From: Microplitis mediator
Taxonomy: Eukaryota; Arthropoda; Insecta; Hymenoptera; Braconidae
Assembly (NCBI RefSeq): GCF_029852145.1
Contig: NC_079970.1
Location: forward strand, 5,890,001 to 5,954,000
Length of the DNA stretch: 64,000 bases
Direction: 5' to 3'
Under the pieces are notes generated by a model that had not been told where the DNA came from, did not search any database, and saw only the letters and a list, made by a program, of their open reading frames with translations. Shown here in pieces: positions 1 through 13,516 of this stretch (positions are counted from its first letter, which is position 1; every line of letters begins with the position of its first letter). The translations under genes were made by a program, and so were the position numbers.

Positions 1-3000
1 CTCAATGAGTCTTAACTATCTCACATATTACTTACTTTATTACCGTGAGTTACTGAAAATAAATAACAATAATTACAATTAAAAAAAAATGTAATTAAAT
101 AATACCGATTATTAAGCGGTGCAATAATGCAACAGCAGATAATTAAAAAATATAAATAAAATGAAATTAACTTGGTCATTAAAGCGGCGATCGATCAATC
201 CGACTCCGACTGAAAACTCACAGTATTTATAAAACAGTTATACACTCACTTAATGTACATTACGGGAGATATTACATTAGTGACTTAATGAATGGGATTT
301 TCACACGTACCGAGAAGCCTTGAAATTAATATATTATATTCTAGATAAGGTAAAAATGAAATCTATGGTGTCTGAGATGTTGATCGATCAACCCGCGGTC
401 TTGCTACACATTACGTCACTAATGCAGCCGATTATTGTTTTATAAGTAAGCCAATTACTCTGGCGTCCTATTTTAAGTCGATTAGACATTTGAGAGTAGA
501 ATGCTATTGTTACGCTTTCAAACAAATGGGATACGAGTGAACCCGAGTCAATTAATCATCGTCATATTGGCTATCAATACCCAGGTGATATATATTCGAT
601 ACATAAATAAACTGTTTGTACTTAAATATAAACGTTTATATATTTATGTTGCGATGTGGTGGTGGATTTGTGTGCAAGTGTTTCGGGTCTACCCTGGTCG
701 TTACAACAGCGGATTCCCGTCTACGTCAGCGGGCTGGGAATGAGCTTGCCGGGTTCCTCCCACAGCCACACTGCCAGGAGATACGAGCAGTCCGGCAATG
801 TAATGTAATGTAAGGTACCTATAACCAGGATCAGCAGCCTCAACAGTCTTAGCTGAAGCAGCAGCGGCTAAGCGGCGCGTCGGAAGCTAGCCGCGAGCGT
901 CGTTACACGGCTTCAGATCTTGTTGCGCCAACTTGGTCACGATTCTTTAAAGTAACTTTGTACACTGGTTGTTTGGCTGGTGTTGTATGCGGGCTTCGAA
1001 GCTTTAATATTCTCTTACTCTCTCTTTAGAACACTCATATACATAACACACATATTTATATATACATATACATATAAATATACAATTTGTTGCAATATTC
1101 TTTGATTATTACTGCCCTTGGTAATTTAATTTTGATATTTGTTATTATTTTTTCCTGTCGTGGAATAAATTTTACCTCCATTTGAAATTTATATTCCTGT
1201 TAAATGCCAAAAAAAATTGGCAAAATGACACCAATGTCTGGGTAAATTTGCAAATAAAATAAACATTTATTGGTTTTTTTTACCGAGACCTTTTGGCGCG
1301 AAAAAAAAATGAGAGAGAATAGAGATGTTTGTAAATAAATAAGTATATTAGTTAATAATGTGAGGAGAAAAGTTGCTAATGGGTGTCATGTTTGACGAGC
1401 GCGATATGATGTGATATAAGATACAACAGAACGTCGACAGGAACGCGCATCGAGTTAGACGCCGCGAGCTCACACGACCGCGAGGACGACGTGACGTGAT
1501 CGTGTGAGCATCGGGTATCATCTCTCTATACTGAGCTGAATTATGAGGAGCAATCAGATATCATTAGTGTTTTTATTAAAATAATAAAAAGGAAAGAAAC
1601 TTAAAAAATAGTAAGCCAAGTTCCTTAAGGACGGTTTACTATTCCCACGCTACATCTAGGTGTTCTCCATTTATAATTCCATTAGGCGGCTCGAAATAAA
1701 TAAAAAGAAAGACTTTAATCTGTCATATCTTGCTAATTTTTTTATATTTTTTTTAATGAAAATTATTACTCAAGTATTTTCACCGTATCATTAAACTTGC
1801 TAGCAGTATGTATACTTTACTCTTATTACATTTAATAACGATCTGTTTTTATGTTGCATTTTATAATTTCATTAGACACCATTAAAATAACTCACCGTAG
1901 TTGTCAATGAGGCGTTTATAAGAATTATTAGAAAACTTTTTAATCTCAATTTATTAACCATTTTATTCTTAATTACTCTATTAAATTATTTATTTTTATA
2001 ATTATTAAATTCAATAATCACATTTTCAAATATTTTCCATTTTTACCGTGAGAACGCGTAATTTTAAATTAATGAAATTTTTCTTTAAATTATTAAACAA
2101 ACAATTTAATCTGTTGTAATAATTTACTAAAAAAAAAAATTTATAATAGTATGTAATTTATAAATCCTCCGTAAAATAAATAAATAATAATTGTCATTTA
2201 TAAATTTATTATAAAATAATTGAACTTTCTAATCTGACATATCAAATGTCGAAAGATCATGAGCATGATTATGATAATGATAACATACTTGTAATGTTTA
2301 TTATTTTATTGTCATTAAATTTTTCATTAATATTGTGTTTGCTAAGAGGGGTCTCAACTTTTTTCTCTATCACACTCATGTCAACAAACGGTACTGTTCT
2401 TATTGCACTTGCGCAGTTATTTTGTCCGCGTTTTTATCTTCAGTTCACTCGCAAACCGACTTTTCATAAGAATTTCATGCAATTGAAATATGATATCAAG
2501 GTAATCCTGCATGTAATTTTAAAAAATCACAATTTTTGACCGTTTGGAAAGCGATAAATTCATAATCAAAGTGCGCACAGTAAACATGTAGTAGCTCGGA
2601 CTAACCTAAAAAAAAGTCATATATTTTCACGTATAGTTCAAATTATTTTTCTTAAGAATCCTTCCAAAAACTAATAGATTATAGAAACATACATTTGAAA
2701 TTTAAAAATATATAGAAATTATCATACTACCGATTAGTAAAAAAGTTATTGTTGAAATAAGCAACGAAAAATGACTGGTAACGCATAGAGAGAAAACACA
2801 GAGAGGGTAAGGGTAATATTTTGTTACCTGTGACCTTTTCCGATGACCCGATGACCATCACTCAAATCAGTCTGAAGGAAGATCTCGACCATCAATATGT
2901 CACATTAAATTCATTCATACTTTGCTATTTACAAACATTCTAGATTCAGTTATACATTTAAACATTTCTCTTGTAACAGTTTATTATCTTTTAATACAGT

Positions 3001-3419
3001 AACAGTGATTAATAAAACCTTTTAATTCCTTTTGCATAGTTCACGCATTTCCTGATTTTCCAACAGTTATGAATATTCAAAGAAATTTGTCTCACAATTT
3101 CAAAACTAGAAAAAGCGAACAATGGCCGATTTCGTCATGAGAGAGATGAACTAGAATTTGTTATTTGGCAGATAAACTTATTCCGGGTTCAAATTTTGAC
3201 GGTTGTCTTCAACAGACCGACGGGTTAGCTAACCTATGATCATGTATGTGTGGTTTTGGGCTATAGTATAATCTACTATAGTCCTCTAAACAAGTGAATA
3301 TTTTTGAAAAATCAAAACGTAGATTGCTAGATTATGGAGTAATTTAAATGGTGTATTACCGTACGATGGACGGTGTGGCTCAATAAGTTATAGATCAAAT
3401 TGAACGGAATATAGTATAG
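1..3419. other. No gene seen; AT-rich with GC-richer islands at 690-940 and 1390-1520
   Basis: The islands hold GCAGCAGCGGCTAAGCGGCG and GACGCCGCGAGCTCACACG respectively. They lack convincing splice-bounded frames and could be regulatory or untranslated exons. The frame at 2246-2539 is AT-rich and unrecognisable. Confidence 0.6.
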
Positions 3420-3491
3420 TATCGGATAGCTTAACTGGTACAGCACTCGGTGCGATACCGGCTTGGTCTAGGTTCGATTCCCAGTTCGGGC
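3420..3491 (+). other. tRNA-like sequence with RNA polymerase III A and B boxes (tRNA relic or SINE head)
   Basis: TAGCTTAACTGG at 3427-3438 fits the A-box/D-arm consensus and GGTTCGATTCC at 3471-3481 is a perfect B box, with 32 bases between them as in a tRNA gene. The D stem (GCT/AGC) and most of the T stem pair, and there is a 7-base anticodon-like loop TGCGATA. The acceptor stem does not pair (TATCGGA against TTCGGGC), the anticodon stem has mismatches, and the base before the putative anticodon is G rather than T. A working tRNA is therefore unlikely; a decayed tRNA or the head of a tRNA-derived SINE fits better. No A-rich tail is evident downstream. Confidence 0.5.
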
Positions 3492-6400
3492 TTTCTATAT
3501 TTTTCTCAATTTATCTATAAATTGTCTTATTGAGAAGGTTTGCACGTTTAGGCCTCCACTATATATAAATATATCGAGTCTCGTTCTTAATTTTGCGTTT
3601 AGAGGTTTTGTTTGAGAAAAAACTCGGACAAAAATTACTATAGACCCTCCTTAATGCAACATAGAAAACAGTCGTCAAGTATGACCAAATGTTCTTTTAC
3701 GTATTCAGGACTATATATGTACATATGCATACTAACATATAAACATACAAACATATGTATGAAAGAATAAGTAGTTGCAATTCTTGCGGTTAATCTCGCG
3801 GCAGGCGTGACGTTATTACTCATTATAATAGCCAAGTAGTAATTCCGCGGGTGCAAGACGGAACGATAATTTTCCTTCGGAAGGATATCATTCGCCAAGG
3901 TCAGTGCGACGACCTTCATGAATAGTCTTTACGTAAATACATTTATATATCTATTATCCACATATACATATATAAGTATTTATAAACATACGTCTACACA
4001 TAGACATTATAAATTCATTATTTATGCATGTGAACTTGTACATTTATCGTAAAGTGCAGTGACACTAGTCCATTACAGATGCCAGTGAGATTGCGCTCCA
4101 GAACTGGAGAAAGGAAACGTTGACGTTGGCTAAAAAATGTCAGCCGCAGAAAATAATAATGGAATTATAATGATTGTCGTTTATTTCCAGGTCGTATGCT
4201 CTCAGGGTCGCGTGCTCGTGTTTCACTTGTCACTCGGTATTTAACTTTTATTGTAATTATTAATTATAAATAAAATAAAATACACATGAACAATAAAAAT
4301 AATAAATCCAATCAATTTAAAATCAGCGGGGCCTTTTAAATGTCAAGATTAAAATTAAAATTCTAGTATGAGCTTTCATTAGCTTGTTGTTAGATCAATA
4401 GAACTGAGGTAAATTATGATTCATAATTTATATAAATAATAACAAGTGCCAAGATTGATATTTAAGATAACGTCTAATGTCTATTAGATTATTCATAATA
4501 TAATAAAATTTTTATAATTACTTTAAATATTAAATTCACACTATGATGGATATTGTTTTATAAATTCTTTTATTAATACTTCACCAGTCAATCGATTTTA
4601 GATTAACATCATTTTAGATTGATATTTAATTAATAATAAAATATTAAATTCCATTATGATTTCATCAATCTTTAGTTAATTACTTGGCTCACAGTGTCAG
4701 CTTCTATCGTTAGTCTATTAAATTATATAAAATATAAACAAAAAAAAAAGCCGGACAAAAAGTAAAAATAAAGTGAGATTTAATTTATTAACTCAAGAGA
4801 AAATTTATTATTTAAAATAATATCACGTGACATCGGAGTATCATAATCAATTTACGGCCTCGTAGTCTAGATGGTTGATAGTATGCAAGCATAACGCGTC
4901 GAGTAATTAACATCCCACCTGCATCAACGCGAGCTTGCACGGATGTGTACCTTGTAATTCTAGCGCGGGAATACAAGAGTTAAGTAAAGAGCTCGAGCAG
5001 GTAAAGAGCGAAAGGGCTGTCCAGGAATCTCAAAGCGTGGGTGTATATATACATATAAAATATAAATATATAAGTATAAATATAAATATAAATGTATATA
5101 TATAATGTGAATTCTGCGAAGCTCTCACGCAGGATCACGATCCCACTGGATACATTTCAAGTCCAACTGTTATGTATTACATGTATATAAACCTATGGGT
5201 ATAAGAGCCATGCATATGGGCAGGTTTAAAGAGCCTAAGATAAGTCCCGACATCGCGCAATACCGTGGCATGTTTAGCCGTTCCATTCGATCACAGATAT
5301 ATCTCAAATAGACACGTTAAGTCGCGCTATATGAGTCTAGCCTCAAGCGGAGCACTCAGGAGGCCTCTGAGTAGAGACGACCGATGTTACATACGCTTAC
5401 TAACTCGTCCTCCAGCTAATGTATTATCTCTTCTCTCTTATTCATCCTCTCGTCCCCATTCCTCTTTCTTCCTTGTCTTCATTCTCTTCTTCTTCGTCGT
5501 CTTCTTCTTCTTATTCTTCTATCACTGGCTTTGCTTTGAATCTACACTACACTAGACCCCAACAACAACCGACAACTGTCTCACTCTGCACCGTGGCATG
5601 CTGCATCGCGACCTACCGTTATGCGGTTAACGAGCTACCCACCGCTATACACCGACGTCGCGCATTGCGCATGCACGAAATGTAAACGTGGGAACCGGAA
5701 TTGGTCGGCCTAGGGCAACCCGACGAGCAGCCAGTGGATGAACCACTAGTGTGTAGCGGATAACTATTTATATATAAATATACATATATATATATATGAA
5801 AGAGAGAAACATCTTATGCCGGCTATCGCGCCCTCACTCAAAGAAACTTAAAACTTAACCGTGTAACTTGCCCCCATCGTGGCGTAACGATTTGTGTGCT
5901 CCCTCGTTTAGAGTTATCTGTTTATTTCTTCTTATTCTCATTCGTTCTTTACTTGCCTCCTGTCTTCCGAACCGAGCGATCGCGTTAGGGATACGCCGCT
6001 TTTAGACGAGAGAATCGATTGGTACCAAGAGAATCAGGACCAGCTATCTCTGTACTTTATACACTTCTATGGGAAACCAATATATATACTATATATGTCT
6101 ACACATATTTTTAAAAATTTTTTCAAACATTTTATTCGAGCTTCTAATGGTAGAAAAAAAATTAAATTAATTATTTAGCAAATTTATATTGACGTTTGAA
6201 TATTTTTTTGTTGCAGGTGAGTGACTATTTTCAATCGCATTACCGTTAAAGAATCTTGTACCTCTGGAGATGGGTAAGTGCGTATGATTCCTCGTAAAAT
6301 AGTTGAGCTGAATTTTTCGCATGTCCCAGTAGCATCTGGCATGTAGTTAAAGACACCATACAGCATGCGTCTACTAGGTGGCTGTTAAAACTACGCGAGA

Positions 6401-8814
6401 GTGCGTATGCTGAAGAAAAATATACGGCTATCGTACATAGCAATCGTAAGATTTACCAGGTAGTTTGTTAATACGACGAACGAGGCAAAAATACGTTTGA
6501 GAGAGGAGTCTCTGGTATTCGGAGACATTTTCATCATGTTTTGTGCTTTTGAGACATCTAGGACTAGAAAAAGGCCTTAAAGTATTTCGCCAAGTAAAGA
6601 AAATCCAGTTGTTTGTGTAGAAAAAAAACAAAAAAATAAATAAATAACAACAGCGTCCACGACGATAGGACAGGAATTTCTTGATATGAGACAAGCAGCG
6701 CAGGTGAATGTGATGAGTCGCAGATTCATGTAGTATAATAAAATGCTTTATAGTTTGTACTGTAACTTGCTAGTGAGCAAATTCTCTACATAATGTCGTG
6801 TAGATATATACATATATATCGTCGAGTAACATAAGTCTGTCACTGGTTTTTCACCGGACAACCTGTTTACACCCAGGCACAAGACAGCCAATCATTTTCC
6901 TATTAACAATGCTCGGCGTTACCTCGGAGATTAGTATCTGTCGTGGTTTAATTTAATCACAGCCAACAGACTCATCCATACATTGAATCCGTCCGAGCAT
7001 CCATCTATCTACCGATGGATCATCCATCTGTACTTTCCTACTCGCGGCTCTCCGGTTCAGTCTCAGTCGAGACTAACACTGCCAACGCAATAGACTGTAT
7101 TGACTAGACATCACTCGATGATCCATCGATCTCAAGATAACCCCTTGTCGACGGTCTTCACATTAAACATCATCGGATCTCCTCTCGGACAGTAACGTCG
7201 AAAAAATTATGCTCGCTCTCAAAACATTGACTCAGACAAATATCCCAGCATGTCAAATACTTCCTGTAAAATATGTTGACATCATTTGAAGCGCGCTTTA
7301 AAAATTCAATTAATTTAAAAAATCCGCATTCTTAAGAATCTATTTGCTGATTGTTTTTTTTATCAAGACTGTCCTGGTTCCTAGAGCCGGCTGATGGTTG
7401 CGCTGGTACCGGAACCCAAGTAGCGCGTGGCGTGGGAGAACTACCAATGTCTTTTTATTTCTTCTTCTCTATGGGAACCTAATGTAATGTGTAATGTAAT
7501 GTAACGTAAGTATATGTTATAAGATCCTCTTCTTTCCTCCACTCTACAACGAGCTCCGCACTTAAATATATTGCCGTTTGTTCTGTTAAAGCTATAAGGC
7601 AATACGTTTGTCAGCATATATCGTAAGAAAATCAGCAGTTAGTTTTTTTCGGTTCCGCTAACAGTAGTAGGTATCAAGTGTGCGGCGAACTCTGTAAGAA
7701 GTATCTATTTCATCTGGGTGATCATTAATCTAATAGCTGATGGCAATTATCTAATTACAATTAGCCTTTAATTAAATTAAGCTCTATCCTCATCATTAAC
7801 TATCATTAGTAACAATGATGACAATAATTATATTTATTAGCTGATAATTAGTCTTTAAATAATGGAAGATAGTGTGGAAGCATAGATCGGACGATGATTT
7901 TAAGACGTGGATGCACTCGGTCGTTGGGCTAAACGACCGACACGCCCAGAAGTCCGTGTGAAACGGGCGTAATCTCGGTGATCGGAGATCACGCGCTTCA
8001 CGATATAATGCGATGAGTTTTAGTTTAAGTAGTGTGTATTGTAGATAAGAGACTGGTGTCTGTCTACGCGGTGGTAGCACAGCATCATCGGGCACCAGGA
8101 CGTTGAGAGCTAAGACGAGACGTGCGATCCCTGGGGGGACCATGTAGTAACCGTGAATCGGAGGTACTCATGCAAGACAGCAACAAGTCTTGAAGCTGGC
8201 ATCGCGCTCTTACTTTATACCAGTCTCTAGTGATAGAATAGAAGGGTTGTAATGCATAGGATACAAGGATCGAGAAGGAAAGATTTAGATGGTATCTGAT
8301 CAGTGGGCCGTAACGCCGAGTTGTATATGTCTGTGTCCTGGGGTGGTGCTCATGCGGTGGCGGTACAGTAGTTTATACTTACTCGCACTTACTTTACTAG
8401 CTGCTGGGTACGCGGTGATGATATTATCTGATGATCCTTACTGGAGATTCAAGGGTTAAGGATGGTTATAAAGACGTGAGGATCTTCAAGCTGCTTTTTA
8501 ATTAGTCTTGTATTTTATTGCTTATTATCTTATTTTTAATAAATATATAAGAAATTAATAGCCGGCAGTGATTACATTGTTACCTAATCGGCAAAAGAAA
8601 ACTACTGATGTTGGAATAAAAAAACATATATAGAGCAAATTACGCGGTAACAATGACACGCCCGTGCATTACATGAAAAAAAATGTACGACGACAATGAG
8701 CCGACAGAAGGCAAGTAGAAATGCCGAGCCCTTTCAAAGTATTCATAAATAAATTTTAATGAAACTTGCAAAGCTATATATATATAAATATATATGTACA
8801 TGTATATAAATGAA

Positions 8815-8835
8815 AGAGAGAGAGAGAGAGAGAGG
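8815..8835 (+). repeat. (AG)n microsatellite
   Basis: About ten AG units after an ATATAAATATATATG stretch. Confidence 0.9.
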
Positions 8836-10694
8836 GAACGCGTGTCTCTGTATATTCGAGAATAAATTTTGCAACTATGTCACAACAGTTGAAGGTGTGT
8901 CTCTTTATTTTTACATTCATTTTTTTATTTAACATTCTTCAATCTTACTTATATTTATATATTTATACGTGTACATATTTATATTTGAATTTGTTATTAT
9001 AAATTCTATGCAATAGCCCACCCAAAAAGTAAAACAACACGGCATTGAAAGACAAAAAATAAACGTTCATCAGTAAGAACGATCTTCGGACATCTCTTAG
9101 CCAATGGTGATTGCTAACGAATAAAATTTTCAGTCCAATGACCATACAAATCAGCTCTGTCTCTTTCCGTTGGCACGAAGCTCATCGCCAAGTCCCGTTC
9201 CAGTACGAGACAACAAATATTAAGAAAGAAAGAGAGAGAGAGCAGTTGAGAGAATGCAGTGTATTGCGAGCTGGCTCGTTTTTTTTTTTACATTTTTTAT
9301 CAAGCACGCGGCACATTCCGAACGAGTCGCAGGTAGATACGCCCGATCAATTTATTAATTTATTTACTCTACCTGGGATCCAGCGGACCGTTTACCGAAC
9401 GCAGAACACTCGCTACTGAACACTGAGGTGAGCAACTTTTTTTTTCACCTGCCAGCCTGATTGCGATCATAAGCACTAAAGATCTTTAAGAACTGAACTA
9501 TTTTGTAGATCTTGATTATTAATAATTGGAATCAGTAACGAGCATCTGCGTTCAATAGACAGGATTTAGAATTTAATTCATTTCCGGGTCGACTTCTCAT
9601 GCGAGAACTAATCACGCCATGGCCCTCTATCGGGATTTCGGGTGACTGATTGGTAAATCTCGACATGGGTTCAGTTTGATGCAGCCAAGAGTTAAATGCG
9701 CGGGAATATTTCCATCATGTCAACCGATTAACCCTCACAATATTTTAATACTATTTTTTATTAGAAATATTGCCAGCATATATACATATATTTATTACAC
9801 TAATAACTTGATTATCTCGCGCAAAGGAACGCAGGGCTAAGCACCTTGACCTTAAGGCGAGAATCCTACAACAGGTGTAAAAGAAAATCTCTTACTTGAT
9901 GTAGCATAATGTGTTGATGTAAGGTCGTGCAAGCCTTTTTTTCCGTTCCTACAGAATTTCAAAAATTATCGTGTCAGTTATTACCGCGAATGGCTCTATA
10001 GAGGCTGTCATACCGCTAAGAAGTATTATATTGTGAAAGGGTGAAACTCTGTCGTATTTCACGATTATTTTAAGCGCAGCATCTCCGCTGAAATCCAATC
10101 ACCTACACATGCCGAGACATAATTTAGACGTCAGTATTTTATATTTCTGCGGAAATTAAACCCATCGTCGAATAGACAAATTATAAAATGCCGGTAATAT
10201 AAATAGCCTGTCGACAAATCAATATAAATTTTTCACAATCATCGCGTGGTGTTTGAATAAATATAGTTGCTGAATAGAAGTAAAAAAACCTTTATAATGT
10301 GACAGTAAGTTGATAAATATAACCGTGTGTCGTTTAACGTCGCTTTAACATCAAACGTACAAGTAGAAAGGTAGAACAACTACTCAATACAACGGTTATT
10401 TTATCTAGTGTGACTGTTTTCTTCCCAAGCAAAGTGAACCGAGCTGAGTCTATTGGGCAATATCGAATAGTGTCGAGTATATGGTATTTGTATATGGGTT
10501 TATTGGCGTAGACTTCAGCGGCAGGAGAGTTTACACCGTATAGGGGCAAAACTCGGCACCTATCGACAGCTAAGCGTCGGTTAACTTGGATAAAAAGAAC
10601 ACCCGGGCTGAACAAGATAAACGGCGGCGAAGGAACATCCAAACGAGCTTTTGCATCTGTTTCGTTTCTTCCTTCTTCCTACCCGCCTCCTTGT

Positions 10695-10755
10695 GTTCGT
10701 GTCCGCGTCCGTGTTCACGTTCATGTTCATGTTCATGCTGTCCATGTTCAGGTCC
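10695..10755 (+). repeat. Degenerate GTTCAT/GTCCGC hexamer repeat
   Basis: Ten or so hexamers of the form GT(T/C)C(A/G)(T/C). It produces Cys/Ser-rich and Met/Asn-rich frames on the two strands that look protein-like but come from the repeat. Confidence 0.75.
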
Positions 10756-12769
10756 ACGTTGCTCTGTGTTGGTTTGTCTCGCATCGAGTTTATCCCCGGT
10801 TTCATTGGGCAGGAGATCCGGTAACCGAATCAGCCGAGGGCAGCCAGCAAATGGATGGATTAAAGGGAAGGATAAAAAAAAAAGATTTATAAAATTGAAG
10901 CAAATGTTTGAGTAAATAAAATAAAAATATATAAAATACTGTAGTTAACTTTAACGAGCTGGCTGAAATGCACGCTAGTCTTTGACACCGGGACTAAGAT
11001 AGGATGATACGAAAGAGTGCGAAGGAGATCGGAGGTGCATTGATCGGTAGACAGGTGAATTCAAAGCAGAGGCTAATGCAGCGTAATGTGAGAAGAAGAG
11101 GAAGAATTAAATGCTGCTGAAAGTTAAAAGTGCGTATGTAAGACAGAAAATGTTGTGTCGGTACTTAAGTTGGTTCGGTTTGTCTGATAAAACCCAATAG
11201 AATCCATTTACCGAGTGCCGAGCTGATCTATCCGTGTCTTAAATATTTAACGTCGATCGGGTACTACAAGTCACTGTTCTAATCACCGATCGGATTGTAA
11301 GCCGCCGACACAAGTCGGGATTTAAATTTATATTTGTCTGTACTTAAACTTTAAATGCTGGTTGTCTCTCTTTCTTTGAATGGTTTTTAATATTTTTCCG
11401 AGGTTTAAAAGTTTTGAATCCGGGTTTGGGTAATTGCACATTGTGTTTGCAATTTACACGGATAGATAGATATTGAAGGACCAATATCGTGGCCTGTATC
11501 ATAGCTCGGCTACACGTTTAAAGCCACAACAAGACTTGAGCGTGCGCTCCATACCTTCTTTTATCGTGAATCGCCAGCTAATCATCATCAATCACTATCG
11601 AGCATCGGTTGGTCTTTGCGTTATTCTGAGACTTTATATTTTAACAGAGATTAAAATAAATATACACAAATATTTAACATCATTACACAGAGTACATTGA
11701 AGAAGCGTCGATACTTTTACTAAATTTATCCATTCAAAAATCAAAATTTTATATGTGTTTTTATTTGGTTGAATGATTTTGCAGACAATAAATCTAAATT
11801 GATTTATTTATAATATTGTCTATTAATTCAAAAGTAAGACAGACCTCTAGACATTTAATAGATCTAGATTAGAATGAGAACATAAATAAATGCTGGACAA
11901 TAATAAATAGTATCACAATTAAATCGTCGCGAATAGAAGGTCTGAGTGAGGTAATTTACGAGGAAGTCTAAATAGATTGACGAGGTAAATGGCATGATGA
12001 CTCTCTGACGAATCTCCTCTTCTCAATCCTGAAAGCCTCAAGCTCACTCTCTACAGAACTCTCTGTACTGTACACAGCGCTGAGTATTCGTAACGAACAA
12101 GACGAACGATGAGGAGAATCAACAGAAACGACATATTAGCTTCACTTGGCTCAAACCTATTACTCGGCAGGATAACTGTGCCGGGTACCAAGGACACTGT
12201 TCATTGTTGCGAGCCAACAAGAACTCCAGATGTCGTAAACAACCCGACACTTGACAATAATTGTGCGTTTGCATACTGCTGATTGTAGATTGATTTCCCT
12301 GCTCACTCACTTGCTCACAGACTCACTGGATTTACCTTTCATTATTATCATTCTCATTCTCAATCTCAATCTTGATTTACTTTTTTCACATTAACTCACT
12401 TGCAATACGCAGATAAATTATATTCGATTAATTTCATTAAATTTATTTAACATTTAACATTTTTCGAAGGAAGTGAAAGCGGTTCTGTATGGACATTTAA
12501 ATATTTAACATGAAAAATGTCACTGATGTGCGCTACTAACGAACCTTTATACACTTTCAGAGCCAACTTAAAATAATCCTTTCAAGTAACTGCTTGTAAG
12601 ATTACTGGGCCATCATAAATTTATAATAAATATACTCGTATATAGATCAATGTTTTGAAATATATAATGAACAAGATTTGTTGTGACACTTGAGAAATTT
12701 AATCCTAACAAATTTTCATGCTTTTTTTTTTCATAATTATTTTCAAAAAAAACTTTCTACTATTTAGTA

Positions 12770-13514
12770 CACGGAAAGAAAATTATGGAAACGGTTCCCA
12801 TAATTCTATAAAATTTTTTCTTATACCAACATAGGAATTATGACCTTAAATTATGGGAGCAGTTCTTATAATTACAGGAATGTTTCCCATAATTATAGGA
12901 ACAGTTCCTGTAATAATGGGAATGGTTCCTATAATTACAGAAATGGTTCCGATAATATTATGGGAATCATTTCCATAATACATAGGAATGAACACTATAT
13001 TTTATAGGAATCATTCCCATAAATTATAGGAACCATTCCCATAATATTATAGGAATGGTTCCTATAAGAGTATGGGAACTATTCCCATAATGATATGGGA
13101 ATAGTTCCTATAATGATATAGGAATGGTTCCCATATTGGTATAGGATCTATCTATTCTTATACCATTATGGGTATGTTTCCCATAATTATAGGAACAGTT
13201 CCTATAATTATGGGAATGCTACCCATAACATTACAGGAATGGTTCCTGTAATTTATAGGAACTGTTCCTATAATATTATGGGAATGGTTCCTATAATAGT
13301 ATGGGAACTATTCCTATAATGATATGGGAATATTTCCTATAATATTATGAGAATGGTTTCCATAATGGTATGGGAACTATTCCTATACTATTATGGAAAC
13401 TATTCCCATATATTATGGGAACCATCCCTATAATAGTATGGGTACAATTCCTATACCATTATGGGAACTATTCCCATAATTCATAGCGAAACTTTCCATA
13501 ATTTTCTTTCCGTG
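12770..13514. mobile_element. MITE-like element filled with short-palindrome tandem repeats
   Basis: The termini are inverted copies beginning CACGGAAAGAAAATTATGG and the element is flanked by TA on both sides (12768-12769 and 13515-13516). Nearly all of the interior consists of ~22-25-bp units of the form GGAAYNRTTCC separated by YATAAT-like spacers, about 30 in total. Each unit is itself palindromic, and many drift between CCCATAAT and CCTATAAT. No coding capacity. The ends match other CACGGAAA elements in this window, so it was probably mobilised by a transposase encoded elsewhere. Confidence 0.85.
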
Positions 13515-13516
13515 TA

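Larger units (their letters stand above)
3495..12767. other. No gene seen; AT-rich with islands near 5340-5720, 7000-7200, 7900-8130, 9160-9430 and 10540-10860
   Basis: No open frame here looks like a known domain. Repeated AATGT runs occur near 7480-7510. The 9160-9430 island ends ACTGAG before a possible donor (GTGAGC at 9428), which fits a non-coding first exon but is not proof. Confidence 0.55.

Noticed and set aside
10581..10915. Cys-rich plus-strand frame and Met/Asn-rich minus-strand frame
   Set aside because: Both derive from the degenerate hexamer repeat at 10695-10755.
12770..13514. CRISPR-like regular repeats
   Set aside because: The units are palindromic, contiguous and variable, without conserved repeats separated by unique spacers, and they sit inside terminal inverted repeats of a eukaryotic element.
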